DNA of 6,277 bases from an uncultured Clostridia bacterium (lineage in GTDB: Bacteria > Bacillota > Clostridia > Christensenellales > Pumilibacteraceae). Positions 1-6,102 of this stretch are shown here, piece after piece. The notes beneath the pieces are model-generated. The model was not told the origin of the DNA. It ran no database searches and saw only the letters and a list, made by a program, of their open reading frames with translations. Position 1 is the stretch's first letter. Each line of letters opens with the position of its first letter. The position numbers were made by a program, and so were the translations under genes. The stretch covers positions 1-6,277 of the forward strand of contig CAKQJJ010000084.1 in NCBI GenBank assembly GCA_934247335.1, read 5' to 3'.

Positions 1-651
1 GAACAGAACCGAAATCGGCTGCTCGTCGTCTTCGATAAGGCGGCTTATTTCGTTTAAGCTGCGCGCGGGAATGACCGCCGAAACGTTTCCGTCGCTGTGT
101 TCTGCGGTTTTAACGCACTTTGCCAGGCGGTATCCGTCGGTTGCGACCGCCGTAACGTCGCCGTTTTCAACCGTGAAGCACACGCCTTTCAGAATGGGAC
201 GGGATTCGTCGGCGGAAACGCAGAACGACACGCGATTGATGATATCGCGCAGATTTTTGCCTAAAAAGGTCACTTTTTGCGCGTTTTCGAGCTTTTTGAT
301 TACCGGGAACTCTTCCACGGGCAGACAATTAAGCTCGCCCTCGGAGTCGCGATAGCGTATTTTCATTTTGTTGTCGCCGAAAACGCTGAGTTCGACGCGC
401 TCGGAATCGAGCTTTTTGACGAATTCGGCAAAAAGTCTGCCGGGAACGACCGCCGAACCTTCGACTTTGACTTCGGCGGAAATGGTTTTTTCGATAGCCA
501 GTTCCATATCGGTTGCGGTAAGCTTGATCGCGCCGTCGAAGCATTCCAGTTTGATGCCTTCCAGCACGGGGTTTACCGTTTTGGTGCCTGCCGCTTTGAT
601 AACTTTACCAACCGCGTCGGACAAATCGTAGCCGTTGCAAACTATTTTCAT
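1..651 (-). CDS. dnaN: DNA polymerase III subunit beta (sliding clamp), N-terminal 217 residues; 3' part outside the window
   Basis: This gene encodes the ring-shaped clamp that tethers the replicative polymerase to DNA and docks other replication and repair proteins in the cytoplasm. Reading the minus strand from ATG at 651 gives 217 uninterrupted codons to the window edge; the family is usually about 365-380 residues, so roughly 40% is missing at the C-terminus. Clamp domain 1 spans about residues 1-122, with NPVLEGI (27-33), ATDMELAI (46-53) and a VVPGRLFAEFVKKL segment (68-81). Domain 2 begins near 127 and shows the hallmarks ESRPILKGV (149-157) and ATDGYRLA (170-177). The start is set by a Shine-Dalgarno-like GAGGTG just upstream and a sigma-A promoter about 40 nt further out. 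The peptide-binding pocket in domain 3 cannot be seen. Unusually, dnaA does not precede it: the upstream neighbour is a divergent lipoprotein gene. The family assignment is near certain from the motifs; that the gene is intact is an assumption. Confidence 0.97.
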   Translation of the reverse strand, partial: MKIVCNGYDLSDAVGKVIKAAGTKTVNPVLEGIKLECFDGAIKLTATDMELAIEKTISAEVKVEGSAVVPGRLFAEFVKKLDSERVELSVFGDNKMKIRYRDSEGELNCLPVEEFPVIKKLENAQKVTFLGKNLRDIINRVSFCVSADESRPILKGVCFTVENGDVTAVATDGYRLAKCVKTAEHSDGNVSAVIPARSLNEISRLIEDDEQPISVLF

Positions 652-655
652 ATCG

Positions 656-661
656 CACCTC
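656..661 (-). promoter_or_regulatory. Ribosome binding site of dnaN
   Basis: The minus strand reads GAGGTG, then CGAT, then the ATG. The core GAGG lies 6 nt from the start codon, which supports ATG at 651 as the true start of dnaN. Confidence 0.8.
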
Positions 662-688
662 GTAAATGTAAAAGAATTTTTCACTTAA

Positions 689-717
689 ATTATATCACCG
701 CGCGAAAAAAAAGTCAA
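689..717 (-). promoter_or_regulatory. Sigma-A promoter of dnaN
   Basis: On the minus strand the -35 hexamer is TTGACT (712-717, one mismatch to consensus) and the -10 hexamer is a perfect TATAAT (689-694), with a 17-bp spacer that begins with a run of T. Transcription should begin near 682, giving a 5' leader of about 30 nt. It gives dnaN its own strong promoter, independent of any dnaA transcript. Confidence 0.88.
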
Positions 718-899
718 TCTCCTGTTGCATTTTCGCTTAAATAAGAGTGCAGCCCCGTGTGTTGCGGGGAATTATTGCCGTTCAGAACCGCGTTCTCGTC
801 CGATTTTTTGGGCCGAAGAGCAAGTGAAACGGCGGAAAATTAACAGAAATTACCTTGGCAAAAGCCGCAAGTTTCTATTCTTTTTAAATATAATATATA
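718..899. other. Intergenic stretch without a recognised gene
   Basis: I see no convincing coding region on either strand; short open frames lack ribosome binding sites and recognisable protein character. A small GC hairpin (CCCCG at 753-757 with CGGGG at 765-769) and an isolated TATAAT at 889-894 without a properly spaced -35 are present, but neither is enough to call a regulatory site. Confidence 0.6.
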
Positions 900-996
900 T
901 GGCGGGCGAATTTTGCGGCGTGGAAAGGCGGAATTTTATAAGAGGGTGGCGGGCGAACGAAGTTTGTTCAAACCATTTACCAATTGCCTCAGGCAA
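900..996. repeat. Short direct repeat (11 bp, twice) followed by two tight hairpins
   Basis: The 11-mer TGGCGGGCGAA occurs at 900-910 and again at 947-957, 47 bp apart. It is followed by a small hairpin at 955-969 (GAAC paired with GTTC, triloop possible) and a perfect TTGCC-TCA-GGCAA hairpin at 984-996. The region is non-coding and reads as the left part of the repeat mosaic that continues to 1383. The repeat and hairpins are seen directly; a mobile or REP-like origin is inferred. Confidence 0.55.
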
Positions 997-997
997 C

Positions 998-1060
998 CCG
1001 TAGGGGAGACCTGTGGTCTCCCGATTTATAATACGGCGGGAGCAAGCCCCCGCCCTACGG
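998..1060. repeat. 63-bp palindromic repeat module with 8-bp inverted ends and two internal hairpins
   Basis: CCGTAGGG at 998-1005 is the exact reverse complement of CCCTACGG at 1053-1060. Inside lie a perfect 8-bp stem with a TGT triloop (1004-1011 with 1015-1022) and a GGCGGG/CCCGCC stem (1035-1040 with 1049-1054). Two sub-blocks recur further right: the 11-mer CGGCGGGAGCA (1034-1044) again at 1138-1148, and the 12-mer CCCGCCCTACGG (1049-1060) again at 1229-1240. This is the behaviour expected of a dispersed intergenic palindromic repeat, though copies elsewhere in the genome cannot be seen from here. Confidence 0.75.
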
Positions 1061-1137
1061 ATAAGGTTGTTATTTGGGAGCAAGGAACATTATTTCAACT
1101 GTAGGGACAGACGTCCTCGGCTGTCCGAAAAAAATTG

Positions 1138-1240
1138 CGGCGGGAGCAGTTCCCGGTCGCAATTATAAATTGCTCCCCGCTTTGGCTACGAATAGTCCAC
1201 CGGACTATTCGCTTAACGCGTCGCGCCACCCGCCCTACGG
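1138..1240. repeat. Second copy of the CGGCGGGAGCA...CCCGCCCTACGG module, expanded by an internal block
   Basis: The two blocks that sit only 4 nt apart in the compact copy (1034-1060) recur here as CGGCGGGAGCA at 1138-1148 and CCCGCCCTACGG at 1229-1240, now separated by 80 bp. The extra block is itself palindrome-rich. The pattern suggests that a compact repeat was expanded, or that one palindrome inserted into another. Confidence 0.55.
1189..1211. repeat. Perfect 10-bp stem hairpin with 3-nt loop
   Basis: CGAATAGTCC (1189-1198), loop ACC, and GGACTATTCG (1202-1211) form a perfect palindrome. There is no following T-run on either strand, so it is not an intrinsic terminator. It lies inside the expanded repeat module. 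Confidence 0.8.
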
Positions 1241-1329
1241 GAAGAGGTCATTAGCGTATGTCAAAACAAAAGTATCCGATTTAAAATACAACTCTTGCTT
1301 TTACCTAAAACCCCAATCGGACAGTCGAG

Positions 1330-1383
1330 GACGCCTGTCCCTACAAATTGAAAAAGGGGCGGGTAACCACTGACGCCTGTCCC
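1330..1383. repeat. 12-bp direct repeat overlapping the right inverted repeat
   Basis: GACGCCTGTCCC occurs at 1330-1341, inside the right terminal inverted repeat, and again at 1372-1383. The second copy looks like a truncated third end of the 1100-1345 element, marking the right edge of the repeat mosaic. Confidence 0.6.
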
Positions 1384-1495
1384 CCCCATACCGCCGTAAC
1401 GCAATTTATTGGCTATCCCGGGTGCTCAACCGCGCACTACACGGAGCGAAACGGTAAAACACTTGCGGGGTTTTCGGAAAAAATAAAAAAACTTC
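1384..1495. other. Spacer between the repeat mosaic and the lipoprotein promoter
   Basis: No gene and no strong structure is visible here. The last 20 or so bases before the promoter are A-rich (AAAAAATAAAAAAA-like), which may act as an UP element for RNA polymerase; that is an inference from composition and position. Confidence 0.45.
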
Positions 1496-1524
1496 TTGAC
1501 AACAACACGCTTGTGTGTTATAAT
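1496..1524 (+). promoter_or_regulatory. Perfect-consensus extended -10 sigma-A promoter of the lipoprotein gene
   Basis: TTGACA (1496-1501) and TATAAT (1519-1524) both match the consensus exactly with a 17-bp spacer, and TGT directly before the -10 box provides an extended -10 element. An A-rich tract precedes the -35. Initiation is expected near 1531. The spacer contains a small ACAC-GCTT-GTGT palindrome (1505-1516), which could be a repressor site but is too short to claim. Confidence 0.92.
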
Positions 1525-1530
1525 TACCGT

Positions 1531-1657
1531 ATACGAATATAACCTAACCGGAATGATGGGAAGGCAAAAAGACGAAAATCGCTTTTTTGATCGTTTCGCA
1601 CGGTTATAAAGTGAAAACCGCGTGTCAAAACACGCAAAAAAATTTCAATTTTTTCAT
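1531..1657 (+). other. Structured 5' leader of the lipoprotein mRNA
   Basis: About 136 nt separate the predicted start of transcription from the start codon. Three consecutive small hairpins can be drawn: CGAAA/TTTCG (1573-1577 with 1594-1598), CGGTT/AACCG (1601-1605 with 1616-1620) and a perfect GCGTGT-CAAA-ACACGC (1620-1635). The last is followed by AT-rich, presumably unpaired sequence leading to the ribosome binding site. It matches no riboswitch class that I recognise; a role in mRNA stability or translation is a guess. Confidence 0.4.
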
Positions 1658-1664
1658 AGGAGGG
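1658..1664 (+). promoter_or_regulatory. Ribosome binding site deciding the lipoprotein start
   Basis: AGGAGGG ends 3 nt before the ATG at 1668. It fixes the start there and not at the in-frame TTG at 1587, which has no such site and would place 27 polar residues in front of the signal peptide. Confidence 0.9.
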
Positions 1665-1667
1665 TTT

Positions 1668-1745
1668 ATGAAAAAGAAACTGGCAATGTTGTTGGCATTA
1701 GTGCTGGCATTCGGCGGAACGAGCGCAGCTCTTCTCACGTCGTGC
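1668..1745 (+). other. Lipoprotein (Sec/SPII) signal peptide and lipobox
   Basis: This segment encodes residues 1-26: Lys2-Lys4, a Leu/Ala/Val-rich core at about 5-15, and LTSC at 23-26, which fits the [LVI][ASTVI][GAS]C lipobox. Cys26 should receive the diacylglyceryl group and become the mature N-terminus. The next residues are Lys-Pro-Thr-Asp followed by a polar linker. Confidence 0.9.
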
Positions 1746-4700
1746 AAGCCCACCGACAATCCCAACCAAGACGTTCAGGAAAACGAATATAAGGTTCGCT
1801 TCCTGAAAGAAGACGGCACTCTGATCGAAGAGAAAACCGTTAAGCACGGCGAAAAGGTAGAGGCAGTCACCGCGCCCGAAAAAGCAGGCTACACCGCAGA
1901 ATGGGTAGACGCAGAGGGCAACGTGGCAGATCTCGACAAGGCAGTGACGGCAAACGCAGAGTACAAAGTTCGTTACACCGCAAAAACCGATATCGCGTAC
2001 AAAGTAGAATATTACTTTGAAAACGTGGAAGGCGCGTACGAGCTTGACGAAACCGAAACCAAGAATCTTACCGGCACCACGGGCGCAACCGTAACTGCAC
2101 CGGAAGTGACCAAAGAGCATTATGCGCTCAACACCGAAGCCGAAGGCTATCTTGCAAGCGGCGAAGTAAAGGGCGACGGAAGCCTCGTGCTTAAAGTATA
2201 TTACAAGCGCGACAGAGTAACCGTAACCTTCATGGCAAACGGCGAAACTCTGGACACGCAGGAAGTAATCTACGGCGGCAAAGCAACCGCAACCGACAAG
2301 TCGGTTCCCGCAAAGGATCAGACGGTTGAAAAGGAATTCGTGTTCAAACACTGGTCCGCAACCGAAAACGGCGCTCCCTACAACTGGAACCTCGAAGTAA
2401 CCGGCGCAATCACTCTTTACGCCGTATACGAAGAAACCGACAGAACCTACTACGTAACCGGAACGCTGGGCGAAGGCGCACTGTGGTATCTTGCAAAAGA
2501 CGCAGACGGATCGGCAGCGTGGATCGAAGACGAAAAGTATTCGGACGGCGCAATAGGACTTAAATACAACGAAACCTTCGTGTTCGCACTGTATATGGCG
2601 CCCGAAATGGAAGGCACCCCCGTCGTAAAGGCAATCAATCTTGACGACAAGGGCGAAACCGTACGCGAAGAAGAACTCACCGCAAACGAAGGCTTCTATT
2701 CGGTTCAGCTTGACAAAAACGTCCGCATCGAAGTAAGCGGTATCAAAGTAAAGACTTACGCAATTAAGCTTAACGCTTCTCTTGCCAAATACGAGCAGGA
2801 TTGGGCTTACAAGACCAAGACCGAAGACGTAACTCTGGCAGTTACCGACGAAAACGGCAAAACCACCTATCACGAAAAGGCGCTCATCTCTGAAATCGAG
2901 CTGCCCGCAGGCGTTTACAGCGCTTCTCTCGTGATTTCCGACGGAAACGGCGGCTACACCGCTCTTGCCGAAATCGAAGAATTCGAAGTAAGCTCGGACG
3001 CGCTTACCGAAGGTAAATTCATCGTTCCCGGCGAATACGTAATGTACGACGGATCGTACGAAGTAGTGGGTGCAGGCGGCATCTGGACTATCGGCGGCGG
3101 CAAGGTATATCCCGACGGCGAAATCACCGGGATCAGCTCGTTCAACGTGGCTTTCAAAGATTTCGCACCCGGAAAATCGGATTTCGTTGCAATGACCAGC
3201 TTTAAGCTTGACACTACCAAGGAAAATCTCGAATCCGACCCCACCCTCGGTTTCTTCTTCAATGAGGGCGACAAACAGGTGTTCCCGTCCATCAACCAGA
3301 CCGGTCTGCGCCTGCGCAACGGCTTCGGTACCGACAATAGCAATAAAAACATCGGCGGCTTGTTCCCCAAATACGCACTCGGAAAGAATGCCGATCAGTA
3401 CGACAAGCTCACCGAAGTAATCGTGAAGAAAGGCGGCTCGATGTATATCTTCGTTACCGCAGAAAGAACCGATAACACCGCAATCGCAAAAGTAACCGGC
3501 AAGCTTATCGGCGTAATCACCAAAGACGGCATCACCGCTTGCAACGGAACTACTTACGCGGCAAGCAGCGCAACTGTGGATATGTTTGACGAAGGCATTA
3601 CCAAAGTCCAGATGACTTTCCAGATGTCTGCCGCTTGCTACGGCACCATGTACGGCTACGCTTACAGCACCGACGAGGCCGTAATCGATTCGTATCTCGC
3701 TAACGTCGATCTTAAAGCAACCGTAACCGTAGACGGCGAAGAGCAGGGAACTTACGACCTCGTTCGCGGCGGCGAAAATTCGCCTGCCGAAAACAGCGTT
3801 GCAATCGAACTGCCCGCAGGCAAGATTGCAAAAACCGTTACCGTTAACGGCGCACCCGCTTCCTACGAAGTAACCGAAGACGGAATTAACGTAATTCTCA
3901 GCACCGGATTCACCGGTTCGTACGCAATCAACGTAATAACCGAAGACGGCGCATACGTAAGCCTCACCGGTACCGTTATGACCGAAGACGGCGAAGGCAT
4001 CGAAAACGCAAAAGTAACCGACGGCTCGGTAGTTGTATACACCGATGAAAACGGCGCGTTCACCCTCAGCACCAGAAGTGCCGAAACGTACACCGTAACC
4101 GTACAGGCAAAGGGTTACAAGCAGGCTTCCAAGACCGTAACCGACAACACTCAGCCCATCGAATTCGAGCTTATTCAGCTTGTTATGGGCGGCACCGCAG
4201 TGCTTAACGGCACCGAATACGGCGCAGGCGTAACCGATATACTGCCTATGAGCGCAGGCGGAAAAGGACTTGTGTACGAACAGGGCTTTGACGCAAACGG
4301 CAACGAAATCTATACTTCTGTTGCTTCCAGCGGCTGCCGTTATCCGCTTATGTTCCAGAACATTGCTTCGGATAAGTTTATCGTAAAAGGCTCGATTAAG
4401 TACAATACCATCGAAGATAAATACATTCGTATCGGCTTCATCGTCCGCGACGCAAACGGAACCATAGGTTCGCTGATGTACTACGGAAATCCGGGATTGT
4501 ATAACGTATCGTCCACCACAGCTGCGAAATGGGATGTCGTACAAGGTCTTGCCGATCTCAAGGGCCCCAACAACAATGCGGAAGCATGGATGACCGGCAA
4601 GTGGGAAGTCGCAATGGCTTACGACAACGGCAATGCAGACCTGTATCTGCGCAACACTCTGTACTTCGGTACCGACAACTGGTATCATCTGTACAGCGGA

Positions 4701-6083
4701 AAAATGTTTACCAACAAAAACGGAACGGAACTCAGCGGACCGGTAATCGTAGGTATGTACGAAACTCAGAACAAGAACGCTTCGTTCGTGATGAGCGACT
4801 TCTTCGCAAGCACCGCCGACAACTTCGATAATCTCATCGAATTTGCAAACACCGCCGCCCTTGATGTTCACACCGTGGAAAACGGCGTAGTAACCGTAAA
4901 GGCAAAGGAAGGCTACGAAATCACCGATATCAAACTCGGAGCAAATTCGTACTTCGCACAGGCAACTAACGAAAACGGAACATATTCGCTCACCCTTCCC
5001 GCAATGTGGATGGTTGAAGGAAAGCAGACTATCAGCGTTCACACCACCGAAAAGAGCAATATCTTTGCAGTAGGAGGTAAAGTTACCATCGGCGAAGCGT
5101 GGGCAAAGTCCTATGACACCAAGAATATTACCCTTGCCATTAAGGGCGAGAACGGCGAGTTCAACGTAACCGCAGGCGAGGACGGAACCTGGAGCCAGGA
5201 ACTTCCGAAAGGAACGTACACCGTAACCGCTACCAACGGAGCAATCGCTACCACCGCAACTCTCGAAGTTACCGGTGAAGCAAACGATAAGAACTTTGTT
5301 CTCGACACCAAAACCGAAGGCTTCTTCAAAAAACTTCGCGGCGGCGATTACAAGATCGATCTCGAAAAAGACGAGCTTACCTTTGTAGCCCGCGGCAGAG
5401 CGGACGGAGCAGGCGCAACCGATTGGTCTATCGGAAACAGAACGTTCACTCCCGCAACGCAGAAAGTCGAACTTTACTACACTCTTAAAGGCAACACCAC
5501 CGAAATCGCGTACCCGTTCTGGGGAATTGTCGTAAAGGAAAAGAACGCCGAGAATACCGGCAGATTCTTGTTCTGCTCGGGTGATGCAGGCGACGTAATC
5601 AGCTTCCAGACCACAAACGACTATGTTTCTCGTCTTAACGCCAAGAACGCAGAAGGCGGAAATTTGCTTTGGGGAGATCCCTGGTTCCGCGGTTATGCCG
5701 ATCCGGTTGACGGAAAAGCACAGTGGGGCAAAGGCAGCACCTATCACGAAGACGCAAACTACAACTTGCAGTTTAAGTGGGTAATCGACGGTTATAAGGC
5801 TTCCTGCTGGATTAAGGGTACCGCAGTTGCACACGGTCCTTACGGCAGAAAAGAATTCAACGAAAGCGATTGGGTTCTCAAGCTCGACAACCTCGATATC
5901 AAGGCTGCATACGAAGCCGATTCCTCTAAAGCCGATTCGCTCAAAGATCTTTACAACGAGAACAACGAGTGCTACTTCGGTATCACCATGCGCCAGGACG
6001 AAAAGAACGTTGACGGCACTTGGGTGGCAAAGGGCGCTCCGCAGTTTGCAAACTTCTCGTTTGTAATCACCGACAAAGAGTAA
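1668..6083 (+). CDS. Giant surface lipoprotein with InlB-type repeats, carboxypeptidase-regulatory-like and lectin-like beta domains
   Basis: The product has 1471 residues; its specific function is not recognised. Residues 1-26 form a lipoprotein signal peptide: KKK, a hydrophobic core, and lipobox LTSC with Cys26 as the lipidation site. A short polar linker leads to three InlB/MucBP-like beta repeats (about 40-104, 111-182, 183-256). The rest appears to be three composite units, each with a beta 'pre' domain (260-361, 682-762, 1065-1131), a carboxypeptidase-regulatory-like sandwich (363-453, 764-835, 1133-1213; the second is clearest, with DENGAFTL and the YTVTVQAKGY strand) and a larger lectin-like beta domain (454-678, 838-1050, 1215-1471). 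No catalytic motif, LPXTG, S-layer homology domain or C-terminal membrane helix is seen, so the protein should be lipid-tethered outside the membrane. Adhesion or glycan binding is the likeliest role, by inference. It is probably monocistronic, with its own promoter and a terminator downstream. Confidence 0.9.
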   Translation: MKKKLAMLLALVLAFGGTSAALLTSCKPTDNPNQDVQENEYKVRFLKEDGTLIEEKTVKHGEKVEAVTAPEKAGYTAEWVDAEGNVADLDKAVTANAEYKVRYTAKTDIAYKVEYYFENVEGAYELDETETKNLTGTTGATVTAPEVTKEHYALNTEAEGYLASGEVKGDGSLVLKVYYKRDRVTVTFMANGETLDTQEVIYGGKATATDKSVPAKDQTVEKEFVFKHWSATENGAPYNWNLEVTGAITLYAVYEETDRTYYVTGTLGEGALWYLAKDADGSAAWIEDEKYSDGAIGLKYNETFVFALYMAPEMEGTPVVKAINLDDKGETVREEELTANEGFYSVQLDKNVRIEVSGIKVKTYAIKLNASLAKYEQDWAYKTKTEDVTLAVTDENGKTTYHEKALISEIELPAGVYSASLVISDGNGGYTALAEIEEFEVSSDALTEGKFIVPGEYVMYDGSYEVVGAGGIWTIGGGKVYPDGEITGISSFNVAFKDFAPGKSDFVAMTSFKLDTTKENLESDPTLGFFFNEGDKQVFPSINQTGLRLRNGFGTDNSNKNIGGLFPKYALGKNADQYDKLTEVIVKKGGSMYIFVTAERTDNTAIAKVTGKLIGVITKDGITACNGTTYAASSATVDMFDEGITKVQMTFQMSAACYGTMYGYAYSTDEAVIDSYLANVDLKATVTVDGEEQGTYDLVRGGENSPAENSVAIELPAGKIAKTVTVNGAPASYEVTEDGINVILSTGFTGSYAINVITEDGAYVSLTGTVMTEDGEGIENAKVTDGSVVVYTDENGAFTLSTRSAETYTVTVQAKGYKQASKTVTDNTQPIEFELIQLVMGGTAVLNGTEYGAGVTDILPMSAGGKGLVYEQGFDANGNEIYTSVASSGCRYPLMFQNIASDKFIVKGSIKYNTIEDKYIRIGFIVRDANGTIGSLMYYGNPGLYNVSSTTAAKWDVVQGLADLKGPNNNAEAWMTGKWEVAMAYDNGNADLYLRNTLYFGTDNWYHLYSGKMFTNKNGTELSGPVIVGMYETQNKNASFVMSDFFASTADNFDNLIEFANTAALDVHTVENGVVTVKAKEGYEITDIKLGANSYFAQATNENGTYSLTLPAMWMVEGKQTISVHTTEKSNIFAVGGKVTIGEAWAKSYDTKNITLAIKGENGEFNVTAGEDGTWSQELPKGTYTVTATNGAIATTATLEVTGEANDKNFVLDTKTEGFFKKLRGGDYKIDLEKDELTFVARGRADGAGATDWSIGNRTFTPATQKVELYYTLKGNTTEIAYPFWGIVVKEKNAENTGRFLFCSGDAGDVISFQTTNDYVSRLNAKNAEGGNLLWGDPWFRGYADPVDGKAQWGKGSTYHEDANYNLQFKWVIDGYKASCWIKGTAVAHGPYGRKEFNESDWVLKLDNLDIKAAYEADSSKADSLKDLYNENNECYFGITMRQDEKNVDGTWVAKGAPQFANFSFVITDKE
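1785..2435 (+). repeat. Three tandem InlB/MucBP-like beta repeats (protein level)
   Basis: Residues 40-104 follow the Listeria-Bacteroides/InlB B-repeat plan: YKVRFLKEDGTLIEEKTV, HGEKV, then a GYTAEWVDAEG strand. Residues 183-256 repeat it (VTVTFMANGETLDTQEV, YGGKA, FKHWS, and the closing ITLYAVYEE). The middle unit, 111-182, opens YKVEYYFENVEGAY and closes LVLKVYYKRD, which is closer to the MucBP/YkuD-less variant found beside InlB repeats. In other surface proteins such repeats act as stalks that hold binding domains away from the cell. The assignment is by pattern and not by profile search. Confidence 0.75.
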
Positions 6084-6102
6084 TTAACAAGCATAAACCC
6101 TT

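Larger units (their letters stand above)
1100..1345. mobile_element. 246-bp non-coding segment bounded by 29-bp imperfect terminal inverted repeats (MITE-like)
   Basis: The left end (1100-1128) and the reverse complement of the right end (1317-1345) agree at 27 of 29 positions; both start TGTAGGGACAG at their outer edge apart from one substitution just inside. Each end can also fold on itself (GGACAG with CTGTCC). The interior carries no transposase or other coding frame. It contains a hairpin at 1133-1164 (AATTGCG with CGCAATT), an alternative stem joining 1140-1148 to 1171-1180 with one bulge, and a perfect hairpin at 1189-1211. No clear target-site duplication is visible at the borders. 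It could be a non-autonomous mobile element, two oppositely oriented copies of a smaller dispersed palindrome, or a structured RNA locus. Confidence 0.55.

Noticed and set aside
277..744. Plus-strand open frame of 155 codons opposite dnaN
   Set aside because: It is a shadow of dnaN, whose protein motifs are unmistakable on the minus strand; the plus-strand product has no recognisable features.
1004..1022. Perfect 8-bp hairpin considered as an intrinsic terminator
   Set aside because: No T-run follows on either strand, and it lies upstream of both divergent genes, where no transcript is expected to end.
725..1373. Several short open frames in the intergenic region on both strands
   Set aside because: They run through palindromes and repeat blocks, have no ribosome binding sites, and translate to low-quality sequence that mirrors the repeats.
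900..1383. Possible CRISPR array
   Set aside because: The repeats are short (8-12 bp), of mixed orientation and irregular spacing, with no constant-length spacers.
652..1495. Possible replication origin next to dnaN
   Set aside because: No cluster of TTATCCACA-like DnaA boxes and no AT-rich unwinding region of useful length was found by eye; the palindromes here are GC-rich repeats.
1587..1667. Upstream in-frame TTG start that would lengthen the lipoprotein by 27 residues
   Set aside because: There is no Shine-Dalgarno site before 1587, the added residues would bury the signal peptide, and AGGAGGG sits directly before ATG 1668.
1531..1667. Leader considered as a cyclic-di-GMP (GEMM) or other riboswitch
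   Set aside because: The conserved core sequences of GEMM-I and other common aptamers are not present; only simple hairpins are visible.
1698..5834. Long open frame on the minus strand opposite the lipoprotein gene
   Set aside because: It is codon-aligned with the sense gene and follows from the absence of TTA, CTA and TCA codons. Its translation is rich in Cys, Phe and Val with no domain character, and it lacks a promoter and ribosome binding site.
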